Assembly: GCF_900461455.1 (NCBI RefSeq) | Contig: NZ_UGIA01000001.1 | Location: forward strand, 186,001 to 250,000 | From: Helicobacter acinonychis | GTDB lineage: Bacteria > Campylobacterota > Campylobacteria > Campylobacterales > Helicobacteraceae | Length of the DNA: 64,000 nucleotides | Direction of reading: 5' to 3' | Shown: positions 1 to 9,000 of the stretch, piece after piece | How the letters are laid out: every line of letters starts with the position of its first letter | Position numbering within the stretch: the stretch's first letter is position 1 | Program-made: the position numbers and the translations under genes | Notes under the pieces: model-generated | What the model was told of the DNA's origin: nothing | Seen by the model: the letters and a program-made list of their open reading frames with translations, nothing else | The model's database searches: none

Positions 1-1
1 G

Positions 2-58
2 CAAGTCAAAGGCAGTCTTAAAGAGCTTAAAGACAACCCCAAGCTTAAAATCTGGTAA
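2..58 (+). CDS. C-terminal end of an unknown protein running into the tRNA scar
   Basis: An open frame enters from before the window and ends ...NPKLKIW-stop at 56-58. The last codons and the TAA stop lie inside the tRNA-derived sequence that starts at 44. This suits a mobile-element gene whose end was set by integration. Only 18 codons are visible and I do not recognise them. It may be chance, because the part outside the tRNA sequence is only 14 codons. Confidence 0.35.
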   Translation, partial: QVKGSLKELKDNPKLKIW

Positions 59-98
59 GGGCAACCTTGTGTCGGTTCGAGTCCGACCTCAGGCACCA
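44..98 (+). tRNA. 3' half of a tRNA-Leu gene (probable attachment-site scar)
   Basis: The sequence from CTTAAAA (44-50) through the variable arm, T-arm (GTCGG-TTCGAGT-CCGAC) and acceptor strand CTCAGGC-A-CCA reads as the 3' half of a long-variable-arm leucine tRNA. The 5' half is missing: the expected acceptor GCCTGAG and D-arm are not upstream, and the 5' anticodon-stem strand mispairs. The join lies at the anticodon loop, a usual crossover point for tyrosine integrases, so this looks like one att half left by an element that entered a tRNA-Leu. The complete tRNA-Leu(UAA) at 37099 has a different acceptor stem, so this is not a copy of that gene. Confidence 0.7.
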
Positions 99-107
99 TC
101 GATTTTA

Positions 108-135
108 TCGGCATCTGCCGACTTCCGACTTTTTT
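108..135 (+). terminator. Hairpin plus T-run after the tRNA-Leu scar
   Basis: TCGGCA (108-113) and TGCCGA (116-121) form a 6-bp stem followed within 10 nt by a T-run (130-135). It sits just after the tRNA CCA end and probably was the tRNA terminator. Confidence 0.5.
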
Positions 136-225
136 ATATAATGTTCAAAATCGGCTCTGGGTTCCACATTAGGTTCCAAATTTTTTTGCGAATTTATAAA
201 AGCAATATATTTAAAGGAGAATGCT

Positions 226-1638
226 ATGTATAATTCTAACCATAAACTTGACCCTTGGCTTCAAAAAGGCGAAGCTAATCATAAATACGCACTACAAGAG
301 TAACTTGACAAAACTTATAATCAAAATGAAGAATTTTACGATAACAAAGATATTAAAGACCTTATGGATTATAGAATTTTAACTATAAATAATAATCCTA
401 AAGGTGGACAAATACTATCTACAGAACATCCAATACAATTTAAACATAGCAACATTGATGATTTATATGTTGGCAACACATCACAATATAATGAAAGTAA
501 TACTTTTAGGGAATTGGCAAAAACAGGTCATTACTTTTGGATTGATGCAAGCCGGAGCAATAATCCACAACAACAAAATCGAATCAAAGATTGTGCTTTC
601 TGGCAAAATATAGAAACAGTATTAAATGCCCTATCTAAAACAGGTACAGAGATTTTTAAAACAACATTAAAACAATATAAGCACCAAATAAAAGAGATGT
701 CTGCACAAAGAAATTATGCAAATCCTAGATATATTCATATGCCACACACTTACACAGCTTTAGATACTTTACCTATGGTTACTAAAGAGATTTTTAATGT
801 TAGAGGCAAGCAAGTTATAAGAAGTAGATTCAAAGCTACTTAATAGTGTATTAATTCTTGTTGGCAGTAAAAAGTCTGGCAAAGAATTATTTTTTAATAA
901 TATTATAAAGCCTTTGTTTAGGAATGAGTATTGCCTTATGATTGATGGTAGCAAATCTGTCTAGCAGAGATACAAAAAAAGTAATTACCAATAAAATTTT
1001 TTACAATCTGGATAACATTTCAATTCAGAATATGATAGATAAAAAAGACATTTTACAAGATATTGTGCTTAAAAAAGACAGCAATATAATTAGGTACGGT
1101 GATAACGGTCAACAGTCAATATCTGCCTTATGAATTACAAGATGTTGAGGATTCTGTATTTAAAATAGAAGATGATATAGATAAAATACACTTAGCGGAT
1201 GGGTATGTTTGTGATAATCTGAATGATTATTTGGCTAATGATTTAATAGGTTTTTCTACAATTTTAAAATACTATAATTCCAATATATCTTTATCTTATT
1301 TAAAAGATATGGATACAAGTAGAGAACCGAATTTAAAAGAGTGTGCCGCTGAATTTCATCACAAGATTATATCGAACAAAAATATTACGAAGGATGTGAG
1401 GCACGCTTTAATTCAAACTGGAAAAGCGACCAATCAGGCTTTAGGAGATTTAGATACAGTATATAACAGATACAAAAAAATATGAAATCAACACTTAAGA
1501 GTTTTATTTAATTATGAGTATGGATTTAATGCTAGTGTTGTAAAATTATATGGGCTATTGAGAGAGCTAACGCCAAAGATACCAGAAAGTAATTCTCCCA
1601 AAGGAGTGCAATATTTCTGTTTTGAGAACTTCCATTAA
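226..1638 (+). pseudogene. Broken phage/plasmid-type helicase-primase-like gene
   Basis: One decayed gene explains several ORFs. It starts at ATG 226 behind AAGGAG (214-219), meets an in-frame TAA at 301-303, and continues to about 830. It then changes frame into a stretch with a Walker A-like GSKKSGKE (about 868-891) followed by FNNIIKPLFRNEYCLMIDGS. It shifts again near 955 and near 1120, where sequence also seems lost, and passes a TGA at 1483-1485 before a TAA at 1636-1638. The pattern P-loop, then RYGDNGQQSIS, then PYELQD...VFKIEDD resembles AAA+/SF3 or VapE-like replicative helicases of phages and plasmids. The family is uncertain; the reading as a single broken gene is firmer. Confidence 0.5.
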
Positions 1639-2308
1639 GCCTTAATTCCCCAAAACAATAAGCGCACTATTAAAGCATCGTTAATCTTGTTGCCTTAATA
1701 ACGCGCTTATGTATCAAAATATAAAACCCTATAAAAATATTTATATAATATGTACTTAAATAATAATACTATATTTATAATAAAATTCTTTACTCATTAT
1801 TAGAGATACCAAAAAAACTAACTTTTAACAAGACTATTCTTAAAAACTTCCTGATTTTAATCTTACTTTTTTGTAAATTTATTGTTAAATTAATATTTAT
1901 ATTTTAATATAAAAATATTTAATATATATTGTGTTCATTATTGGGTTTATTATTGTTTTTTTAAATAAAATTGCAGCCAAGTAATCTATCTATTATTTTT
2001 AATAATAAACAACAAAAAACACGATAATAAACATTATATTAGGTATGCTTAAACCGCCTATTATTTCTAGGTATATTGAGCCATTTGTTGTTTATCTTTA
2101 CAAAAAGTATTATTTTGTTTTATTCTCGCAATTTATCGCGATATTTTTATGCCTATTCACAAGTAATACAAAAAGAATTTGCTATTTAATTTTATATTAT
2201 AAAAGTAAATACAATTTATACATATAACTAAATATTGCTGCGTATTTGGTTTTACTTTTTTTTACCAAATGTATATCCATTGAGAAGAAAACTCGAAAGG
2301 ATTTCGCA
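1639..2308. other. AT-rich gene-free stretch with inverted repeats
   Basis: About 670 bp with no convincing gene. It holds an imperfect 14-bp inverted repeat (1660-1673 with 1695-1708, two mismatches) just after the broken helicase gene. A second A/T inverted repeat joins GTTTATTAT... (1945-1962) with ...GATAATAAAC (2014-2032). A 60-codon frame at 2045-2227 has no ribosome site and a composition expected from AT-rich DNA. Such DNA in a phage or plasmid element often holds an origin or divergent promoter, but nothing here proves that. Confidence 0.4.
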
Positions 2309-2524
2309 ATGGAAATTTACACAAACTACGAACAGCTTTTGCCTAAAGGTTCACTCTTTAGCATTAAGGATATTGGGGAGATAGGATTAATCAAATCTGA
2401 TATGTTAAGGAAGCTCATTTTTCACAGAGAGATTGAGGTAGTCAAAATGGGCAAAAAGAATTTCATCAGCCGACAGGTACTTATAGCTTTCCTAAAAGAA
2501 AATACCTTGTCTGCTAGAAGATAA
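2309..2524 (+). CDS. Excisionase-like helix-turn-helix protein
   Basis: A 71-residue protein starts at ATG 2309, with AAAGGA nine bases upstream. Codons before that ATG lack a ribosome site, so the longer frame is not used. The core (FSIKDIGEIGLIKSDMLRKL, then REIEVVKMGKKNFISRQVLI, then AFL) matches the HTH_17/excisionase pattern: a short helix-turn-helix, a basic wing and a closing helix. Such proteins direct excision or control transcription in integrated elements. It is one of the few undamaged genes on the left side of the element. It could equally be a small repressor. Confidence 0.65.
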   Translation: MEIYTNYEQLLPKGSLFSIKDIGEIGLIKSDMLRKLIFHREIEVVKMGKKNFISRQVLIAFLKENTLSARR

Positions 2525-2737
2525 CAAGCAAAGTTAAATTACAAAAGCAAATAATCCAAATACAAATAGCATAAACAATAGAGCGGTAAGAACAAACACT
2601 ACACTTAGATAGATTTTAACCCACATGATACAAACCTAAATTCAAAGCAAAGACATCTACAAGATACGCTCCAGTTATTTACAAACCAAAAACTCATTAT
2701 ACTTTAAACCAACCCCAAATTCACCCCAAGGAGCCAA

Positions 2738-2827
2738 ATGGTAAGAAACTACTTTTACTACCGCAAGTCATCGTGGTTTAAAACACTCTTTAGACTAAGG
2801 TGCAAACGCAATCGTCACGAGTTCTAG
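2738..2827 (+). CDS. Small basic peptide ORF in element
   Basis: A 29-codon frame starts at ATG 2738 behind a clear AAGGAG. The product (MVRNYFYYRKSSWFKTLFRL..., then CKRNRHEF) is strongly basic and aromatic-rich. I do not recognise it. Support is the ribosome site and the position in a run of short same-strand element genes; there is no homology evidence. Confidence 0.35.
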   Translation: MVRNYFYYRKSSWFKTLFRLRCKRNRHEF

Positions 2828-2913
2828 CCTTATCCCAAAAGAGAGCCAACCACAATCCACCCCAGTTTTTGGAGTAGTCCATTCAACCCATCTCAAATTC
2901 ACAAGGAGAAACA

Positions 2914-2991
2914 ATGCAAGCAACAACCATAATCACCATAGCCATAGTAGCCCTACAAATACTACAAGACGCAATGGAGGACAAACAATGA
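2914..2991 (+). CDS. Hydrophobic mini-protein coupled to the DUF932 gene
   Basis: A 25-residue frame starts at ATG 2914 with AAGGAG upstream and ends in a TGA that overlaps the next ATG (ATGA, 2988-2991). The product has a hydrophobic middle (IITIAIVALQIL) and an acidic tail. The overlap suggests translational coupling: the frame may be a leader for the DUF932 gene or a real small membrane peptide. No family recognised. Confidence 0.4.
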   Translation: MQATTIITIAIVALQILQDAMEDKQ

Positions 2992-3798
2992 AATTCTCAA
3001 CCCAACCACTAAGCAACAACGAGCTAAAACGACTAGCCCCTTCGCTCTTTACAGCAGAGCCATACTATGAAGCCAGTGATAAATACCACTTCATATCCAC
3101 CATTGACATTATAGAGGAAATTCGCTTTCACGCTTGGTATCCAGTCGCCGTGAGCGAAGCAAGTGTCCGTAACGAAGACAAAGAGGGTTATCAACAGCAC
3201 TATGTCAGATTTCGCTACCTTGATGACTTCTTACGCCCAAGTGAAAACTGCGTAGAACTTTTGCTTTTCAATTCCCACGACAGAAGCAAATGCTTTACTA
3301 TAAGTGCAGGCGTATTTCGCTTTGTATGCGCTAATGGCTTAGTAGTAGCTGATGAAGTATTTGAGAGCTACCAAATCAAACACATAGGCGAAAAAGCAAA
3401 CGGTGTCGCGGTAGCCATTCCTAGCATAGTCCAAGCTAAAGATAAAATAATGGATAAAATCTCAACCTTTAGCCAAATCACTCTCACAGAGCAAGACAAG
3501 ATAAGCTTCGCCAGCTAGCAGTCTAATATTTGAACCACATCTAAAAATCAAACACGATGATTTGCTTATCCCACACCGAAGCGAGGATGAAAAGGATGAC
3601 CTTTACACCACATTTAACACCATACAAGAGCATTTGATTCGTGGTAACATCAGTGGGGTAAATACCCAAACAGGCAGAAACTTCACAAGTAAAGAGATAA
3701 AGTCCATCTCAACAGATGCGCAAATCAACAAAGGGCTATGAAGCTTAGCAGATAGCATAGCCAAAATCAAAGCAACACAGACTAAAATAGCAACATAA
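2988..3798 (+). pseudogene. Broken DUF932 (phage/plasmid-like) gene
   Basis: The first 176 codons are open and read like a DUF932 protein: an N-terminal half with HAWYPVAVSEASVR and VRFR, and a middle with FRFVCANGLVVAD. The frame then stops at a TAG near 3516. The C-terminal part continues one frame over (LIFEPHLKIKHDDLLIP...LIRGNISG...INKGL) to a TAA at 3796-3798. In that part a TGA (3739-3741) replaces the conserved Trp of the family's L-W-x-L-A ending. DUF932 genes are common on plasmids and phages, often beside recombination genes; their role is not settled. Confidence 0.7.
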
Positions 3799-3807
3799 GG
3801 ATAACAA

Positions 3808-4418
3808 ATGGAACTACTAAATTACAAACTGCAAAACGACATAGAAAGGCTAAGCAAGGACAAGCCAACAGTATTCTTTAAAGAATACCTAAAAAGACTT
3901 GCTCCAAGACCCAAATACCAGTTGCTTTAGAAAGTGCGACTATGTAGGCTTATCCCTTACCGAAATACAAAGCAAAATAGACAGCCTGGCTGAATACATA
4001 GCCAAACTTCAATCCTACAAACAAGAGCTAAACTAAGCTGAAGTCTTTAACGAGAACGGCATAGACAGAATTGATGGTAACATCATCTCTCACACTCACA
4101 AAGCCAAACACCAAAACCAAAACAAGCGTAGAGATAAAAGATGAAAATGAGTTGCTTAGACTTGGCCATGTCAAATTCAGCGTAGATACAGAAGCAGTAG
4201 AGAGTGTGCTTTTAAAGGGCGACAAAGAAACAAGCAAATTCGCCACTCTTACAAGCACCACCACAACCACACCAGCCAAGGTAAAGGTAAATCAAAAGAG
4301 AAGTGCAAGTTTAAGCAGTGTAAGCACAAAGCCAAATTCATACCTAAATCAAGACCAAAGCGCAAGTGAATTTGAGTTAGAGCTTGAAACAGCAGGCGAG
4401 CTTTTAGAAGCCATTTAA
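3808..4418 (+). pseudogene. Broken Gp157-like phage gene
   Basis: ATG 3808 opens MELLNYKLQNDIERLSKDKP and stops after 40 codons. The next frame gives a coiled-coil-like part (LTEIQSKIDSLAEYIAKLQS), interrupted by a TAA at 4034-4036. Another shift near 4090 leads to LTLTKPNTKTKTSVEIKDEN, ending at 4416-4418. The order (N-terminal helix, coiled coil, then beta part KVKTSVEI...VDTEAVESVLLKGD) suits the Siphovirus Gp157 family, which often lies next to single-strand annealing recombinases, as here. At least three lesions make it non-functional. The family call is moderate. Confidence 0.5.
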
Positions 4419-4427
4419 GGAGAGAAG

Positions 4428-4961
4428 ATATTTAACGAAAAACAACTAAAACTACTAAACCAAGAACGCATCAAATCAAGAGAAAAGGCAGGCATTACGC
4501 TATCCTACCTTGAAGGCTTTGACATTATAGAAGCAGCTAACCAAATATTTGGATTTGGGAGTTGGGGTTATGAAATTAGCGCCCTTGAGCCAGTTTCACA
4601 AGAGAGAAACGAAAACCAAAACGCAGTATTGCACTACAAGACTATTGTTAAAGTGCAAGTCTTTAGCCCAAATCGCAATGTGAGTATAACGAGGCAAGAC
4701 ATAGGGTTTGGTACTAGCGTAGCAAGAAACCTAGCCGACGCACACGAGAACGCAGCCAAAGAAACAGTAGCAGACGCTCTAAAGCGCAGTCTAAGAACCT
4801 TTGGTAATCAGTTTGGTAATTCGCTTTATAATAAATGTAGGGCGAAGTCAAATTCAAGAGCTAATCAACAGCAGAACTTGAATGCAGTGCAACAGCCAAA
4901 TTCACAGCAGTTTAATTCAACACAGACAAACTTCAACCAGCAACAAAGGACATGTCTTTAA
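4428..4961 (+). pseudogene. Rad52/Rad22-family annealing protein gene lacking a normal start
   Basis: The frame from 4431 gives FNEKQLKLLNQERIKSREKA, then LSYLEGFDIIEAANQIFGFG and SWGYEI. That is the Rad52 hallmark (YxEG...AN.IFGF..W), followed by the usual TRQDIGFGTS and ENAAKETVADALKRSLRTFG. A strong AAGGAG (4417-4422) is followed at normal spacing by ATA (4428-4430), where ATG would be expected. The next ATG, 4629, would cut off the core. The Q/N-rich tail changes frame near 4950 and may continue to about 5100. Rad52-type proteins anneal single-stranded DNA for phage recombination. It is either inactive or uses a very rare ATA start. Confidence 0.65.
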
Positions 4962-5132
4962 CCAAAACCAAATTCAACAAAACACTCAAACCCCTAGCCC
5001 CAAAACCTACAATGCCAACATGATGTACCTTCAACCTGACTTAATCAAGTCAATGACCAAACCCCTAGCCTATCCAACACTAGGTACTAGGCTGTGTCAA
5101 CAAGACAAATGTTATACTTTTCAATAAAATGT

Positions 5133-5138
5133 TATAAT
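5133..5138 (+). promoter_or_regulatory. TATAAT -10 box upstream of the tautomerase gene
   Basis: TATAAT lies 33 bp before the ATG at 5172, in AT-rich DNA just after the element's last coding remnant. A ribosome site (GAGGAGA) follows at 5161. Good match to the H. pylori sigma-80 -10 box. Confidence 0.6.
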
Positions 5139-5171
5139 GTTTTACTAAAATTTAGTCAATGAGGAGAATCC

Positions 5172-5378
5172 ATGCCTTTTGTCAATATTAAAATCACCAA
5201 AGAAAATGGTCCCACTAAAGAGCAAAAAGAAGAATTGATTGCTGGGGTTACAGAGGTGTTAGTCAAAGTCCTCCACAAAAACAAGGCTTCTACTGTGGTA
5301 ATCATCGAAGAGATCGATACAGACAACTATGGCTTAGGGGGGCAAAGCATTACACAGGTGCGCAAGGCTAACTCATAA
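5172..5378 (+). CDS. dmpI: 4-oxalocrotonate tautomerase family enzyme (DmpI)
   Basis: A 68-residue protein begins MPFVNIKITKENGPTKEQKE. The N-terminal Pro (after Met removal) is the catalytic base of the tautomerase superfamily, and the length is normal for a small 4-OT subunit. The sequence matches what I recall of H. pylori HP0924. The family turns 2-hydroxymuconate-type dienols into enones; the role in Helicobacter is not established. It is intact but sits between two stretches of decayed mobile DNA rather than beside recR, its usual neighbour in 26695 as I recall, so the locus has been rearranged. Confidence 0.85.
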   Translation: MPFVNIKITKENGPTKEQKEELIAGVTEVLVKVLHKNKASTVVIIEEIDTDNYGLGGQSITQVRKANS

Positions 5379-6058
5379 GCTCATGGCTTGCTCTCTAGTA
5401 GGGCATCCTCTAGCTCTAAACCACTCCTAATAAGGATTGGGTAACAATCCGTTTCGTTCAAATGGTTCTACGCTTGGGCTTCTAATGCGCTTGCGCCATT
5501 ATCATGAGAGCAGTTGTGTCAGTCCATGGCACTCTTTCTAGAGTCTTGAAAACCCCTTTCCGGTGGGCATTCTATTTATACTATAGGTGGCTATTTCCAT
5601 TTTTCAGTTGGATTGGGCAATAGCTTCTAAAGCCCTTATTTATGGGGTTTGTGAGGGATTTAAGGTTTCTGTTAGCTGTGATGGGCTAGCCTTAAGGTTA
5701 CAACTGCAATGCAATAGGAATAAGTATAAGAAAAATGGTTTAGGCAGGATTAAATACAACAACACAAAAAGGATTAAGATTTTAAAGGATAATGGGTTAT
5801 CTTATCTATGTAGAGGTAGAGGCGAACAGAACATACAAGTACCAGATGGCAAGAGTATAAGAGCTTTAAGGCGTGGATTAATGCTAAAACAAAGCAACAA
5901 AGGTAGACCCAGAAAATACAAAACATAAACACTACAATAGATATTGGAAGCAAAATTACACCAATACAGTTTAAGGTAAAATAAGCCGATTTAAACTGAT
6001 ATAAATTTAACAAATGCTAGAATAACTTAAACAAAGATATCTATTCTTAAGGCTACCT
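5379..6058. other. Intergenic stretch with one unassigned ORF
   Basis: The stretch lies between the tautomerase gene and the large restriction-modification gene. The first 200 bp hold no gene I recognise. A GTG-started frame at 5587-5928 (113 codons) is basic and ends KGRPRKYKT. It has no clear ribosome site and no family I can name, and may be debris of an insertion sequence or a methylase end. A TAGAAT at 6013-6018 is a possible -10 for the following gene. Confidence 0.35.
5587..5928 (+). CDS. Unrecognised small basic ORF
   Basis: A 113-codon frame starts at a GTG. The C-terminal half is Lys/Arg-rich (YNNTKRIKILKDNGLSYLCR, then SIRALRRGLMLKQ) and ends in GRPRKYKT. Nothing in it identifies a family. 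The weak start, lack of a ribosome site and position beside decayed elements suggest a gene fragment. Confidence 0.25.
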   Translation: MAISIFQLDWAIASKALIYGVCEGFKVSVSCDGLALRLQLQCNRNKYKKNGLGRIKYNNTKRIKILKDNGLSYLCRGRGEQNIQVPDGKSIRALRRGLMLKQSNKGRPRKYKT

Positions 6059-9000
6059 ATGAATACCACTTTTGAAGATTTGTTACGCCAGTTTAGAGAG
6101 CTTGGCAAGACCAGAAAATCAGAGCGAGATAAAGGCGCTAGTTTTGAAGTGTTTTGTGTTAAGTTGTTGAGGGCTTGGGATAGATTTAATAACTTTGAGA
6201 GAGTGGATTTATGGAGTGATTGGGGCTTTAAAGAAAGTGATTGTGGTATTGATATAGTAGCTAAAACAAATAGTGGTAAATATATAGCCGTGCAATGCAA
6301 ATGCTACGATGAAGAAACTAAGCTTGATTTAAACCGCATTTCAACCTTTATAGCCTCTGCTAATAGAAGCTTTGATACAGACAAAGACAAAGTATCATTT
6401 GCAGAGCTTATACTAATTGACACTGCCAAAGATTTAACAGACACAGCACAAAATGCCTTAAGTAACCAAGAAAAACCTACAATTAGAATTGACTATATCC
6501 AAATAGCAGAAGCTAATATTGACTGGGGTAGGTTTGAAAGAGAACAAGAGATTTCTTTTTCTCCAAAAAAGCAATTAAGGCAACACCAAATAGAAGCCAT
6601 AGAAGCCATTACAAAGCAGTTTAAAATAGCAGACAGAACAAAGTTGGTTATGGCTTGTGGGACAGGTAAAACTCTAGCCTCAATCAGACTATTTGATAAG
6701 ATGCTAAAAAAAGGCGAAGCCGCTGTGTTCTTTGCTCCCAGTATTGCTCTTGTAGCTCAGACTTTAAAAGAGAGTTTCGAGCAAAGCGAACTCAAATTCA
6801 GAGGCTTTGTGGTTTGTAGCGATGCTAAGGTTGGTTCAAACGATAATGAGGACATTAAAGCTTACGAGCTACCCATAGCTCCTACTACCAACCCAATTAG
6901 ACTAAAAGAGTTTATCCGAACGGACTTAGACAAAAACGAGCGAGTAATTATCTTTAGCACCTATCAAAGCATAGATGTAGTTATAGAAGCCCAAAGGCTA
7001 CTTAATAAGGACTTTAGCCTTATAGTCTGCGATGAAGCGCACAGAACAGCTGGATTTAAAATCACTCCAAAAGATGAAGCGCAAGCTAAGCTAGAGAGCG
7101 TATTCCAAAAAGTCCATAGCAACGATAATATAAAAGCAAATAAACGCTTGTATATGAGTGCTACTCCAAAGATATTTAGCGATAATGCAAAGAGCAAGGC
7201 TAAAAAAGATGTTGAAGTAGAGCTTTACTCAATGGATGATGAAAGCATATTTGGTAGCACAGCCTATCAGCTTGACTTTGCTAAGGCTTTAGCTCTTGGT
7301 CTGCTTACTGAATACAAGGTCTTAATTACCATAATTAACCAAGATGAAGTAGTCGCTGTTACAAACCAACTCTCAAAGGCTAAAAAAGAGGGTTATGTAA
7401 ATTTGCACATTAATGGCAAAGAAGTGCCCATAGATGTGGAGCTAATCGGTAAAGTCATAGCCACATATAAAAGCATAATGAAAAACGATGTCTATACTAT
7501 CGACTCACAAGGTAACAAAGAACAACTAAGCGAAGACACGACTAAGATTATGCGAAGAGCCATTGCCTTTAACAATAGCATAAAGGCTTCACAAACAAGG
7601 CAGAGCGTATTTAAACCAGCTATAGATTTATACAATGACCTAGTCAAAAACGAAACCCAGTCCATAGATGTAGACCACATTGACGGCACTATGAACCAAA
7701 CTATTAAAAACCAAAAACTAGCTTGGCTAAAAGACAAAGACCAGCAAATTAGAATTCTAAGCAATGCTAGATGCTTAACAGAAGGCGTTGATGTCCCAGC
7801 TCTTGATGCGGTTGTGTTTTTCGATGCAAGAGATAGTATGGTAGATATAGTCCAAGCAGTTGGACGCGTAATGAGAAAGGCAGAGGGCAAGGATTATGGC
7901 TATATCATACTTCCTATTATGCTAGAGAACAAAAAAGAAGCAGAGTATGACAAAATCCTAGATAGTGATAAATTTAAGCTAGTTTGGAAAGTATTAAAGG
8001 CTATTAGAAGCCACGACAGTTCACTTGTGAGCGAAGTTGAATTTGTTAAGAAAATCAAACTAAATGTAGTTACAGATATCATCACTTCAGAGCGAAGCCA
8101 AACACACAACAGCACAGATGGCATAGAAGCAGATATGCTAGACCAAAAAGCAGACCCAAATAAGCCAAAAGAATACACCCAAGAGGATTTATTTACAGCC
8201 ATATACCTAGAAGACCTAGCCAAATCAATGTATGCCATTATCCCAAATAAGCTAGGCGATAGAGAATACTGGAAAAGCTTTGCTAAAAATGTCGCAAAAA
8301 TAGTCCCAGCATTAGAGAACAGAATAAAAGAGCTGCTTAAAAGCGAAGCGAGTATCCAAAAAGAATTTGCCAAATTCTTACAAGCCTTGCGAACAAATAT
8401 AAACGCTAGTATTAAAGAGCAAGATGCAACCGCAATGTTAGTCCAGCACATCATAACCAGACCGATATTTGAAGCCATATTTCCAGATGGTGAGTTTAAA
8501 ATCAAAAACGCAGTATCCAAATCAATGGAAAAAGTCTATGAAAAACTCCAAAAATGTGCATTATCAGATGAAACCACTTCCTTATCATCGCTATACAAAA
8601 GCATAGGCGAAAACGCAGAATATGCAAAGAGCGACAAAGAAAAACAAGAGATTATCAAAAACCTTTATGACAACTTCTTCAATTCAGCCTTTAAAAAAGA
8701 GAGCGAAAAACTAGGCATAGTCTATACCCCAATAGAAGTTGTTGATTTTATTATCCACTCTGTTAATCACGCTCTTAAAAAATACTTTGGTAAAGAGCTA
8801 AAAGATAAAAATGTAAATATCCTAGATGGCTTTACTGGCACAGGCACCTTTATCGTTCGGCTTATTCAGTCTGGCTTATTAAATGGCAACTTAGAATATA
8901 AATACAAGAATGAATTACACGCAAACGAAATCACGCTTTTAGCTTACTATATAGCAAATCTAAACATAGCAGCAGCCTATCATCACCAGCTAGGACAAGC

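Noticed and set aside
44-98. Complete tRNA-Leu gene
   Set aside because: No 5' acceptor or D-arm; the anticodon stem does not close with upstream DNA.
2045-2227. 60-codon ORF in AT-rich DNA
   Set aside because: No ribosome site, composition typical of AT-rich noncoding DNA, no domain.
5379-5586. IS200/IS605 transposase end
   Set aside because: I tried the reverse frames for a TnpB C-terminus; stops interrupt and no zinc-finger Cys pattern is visible.
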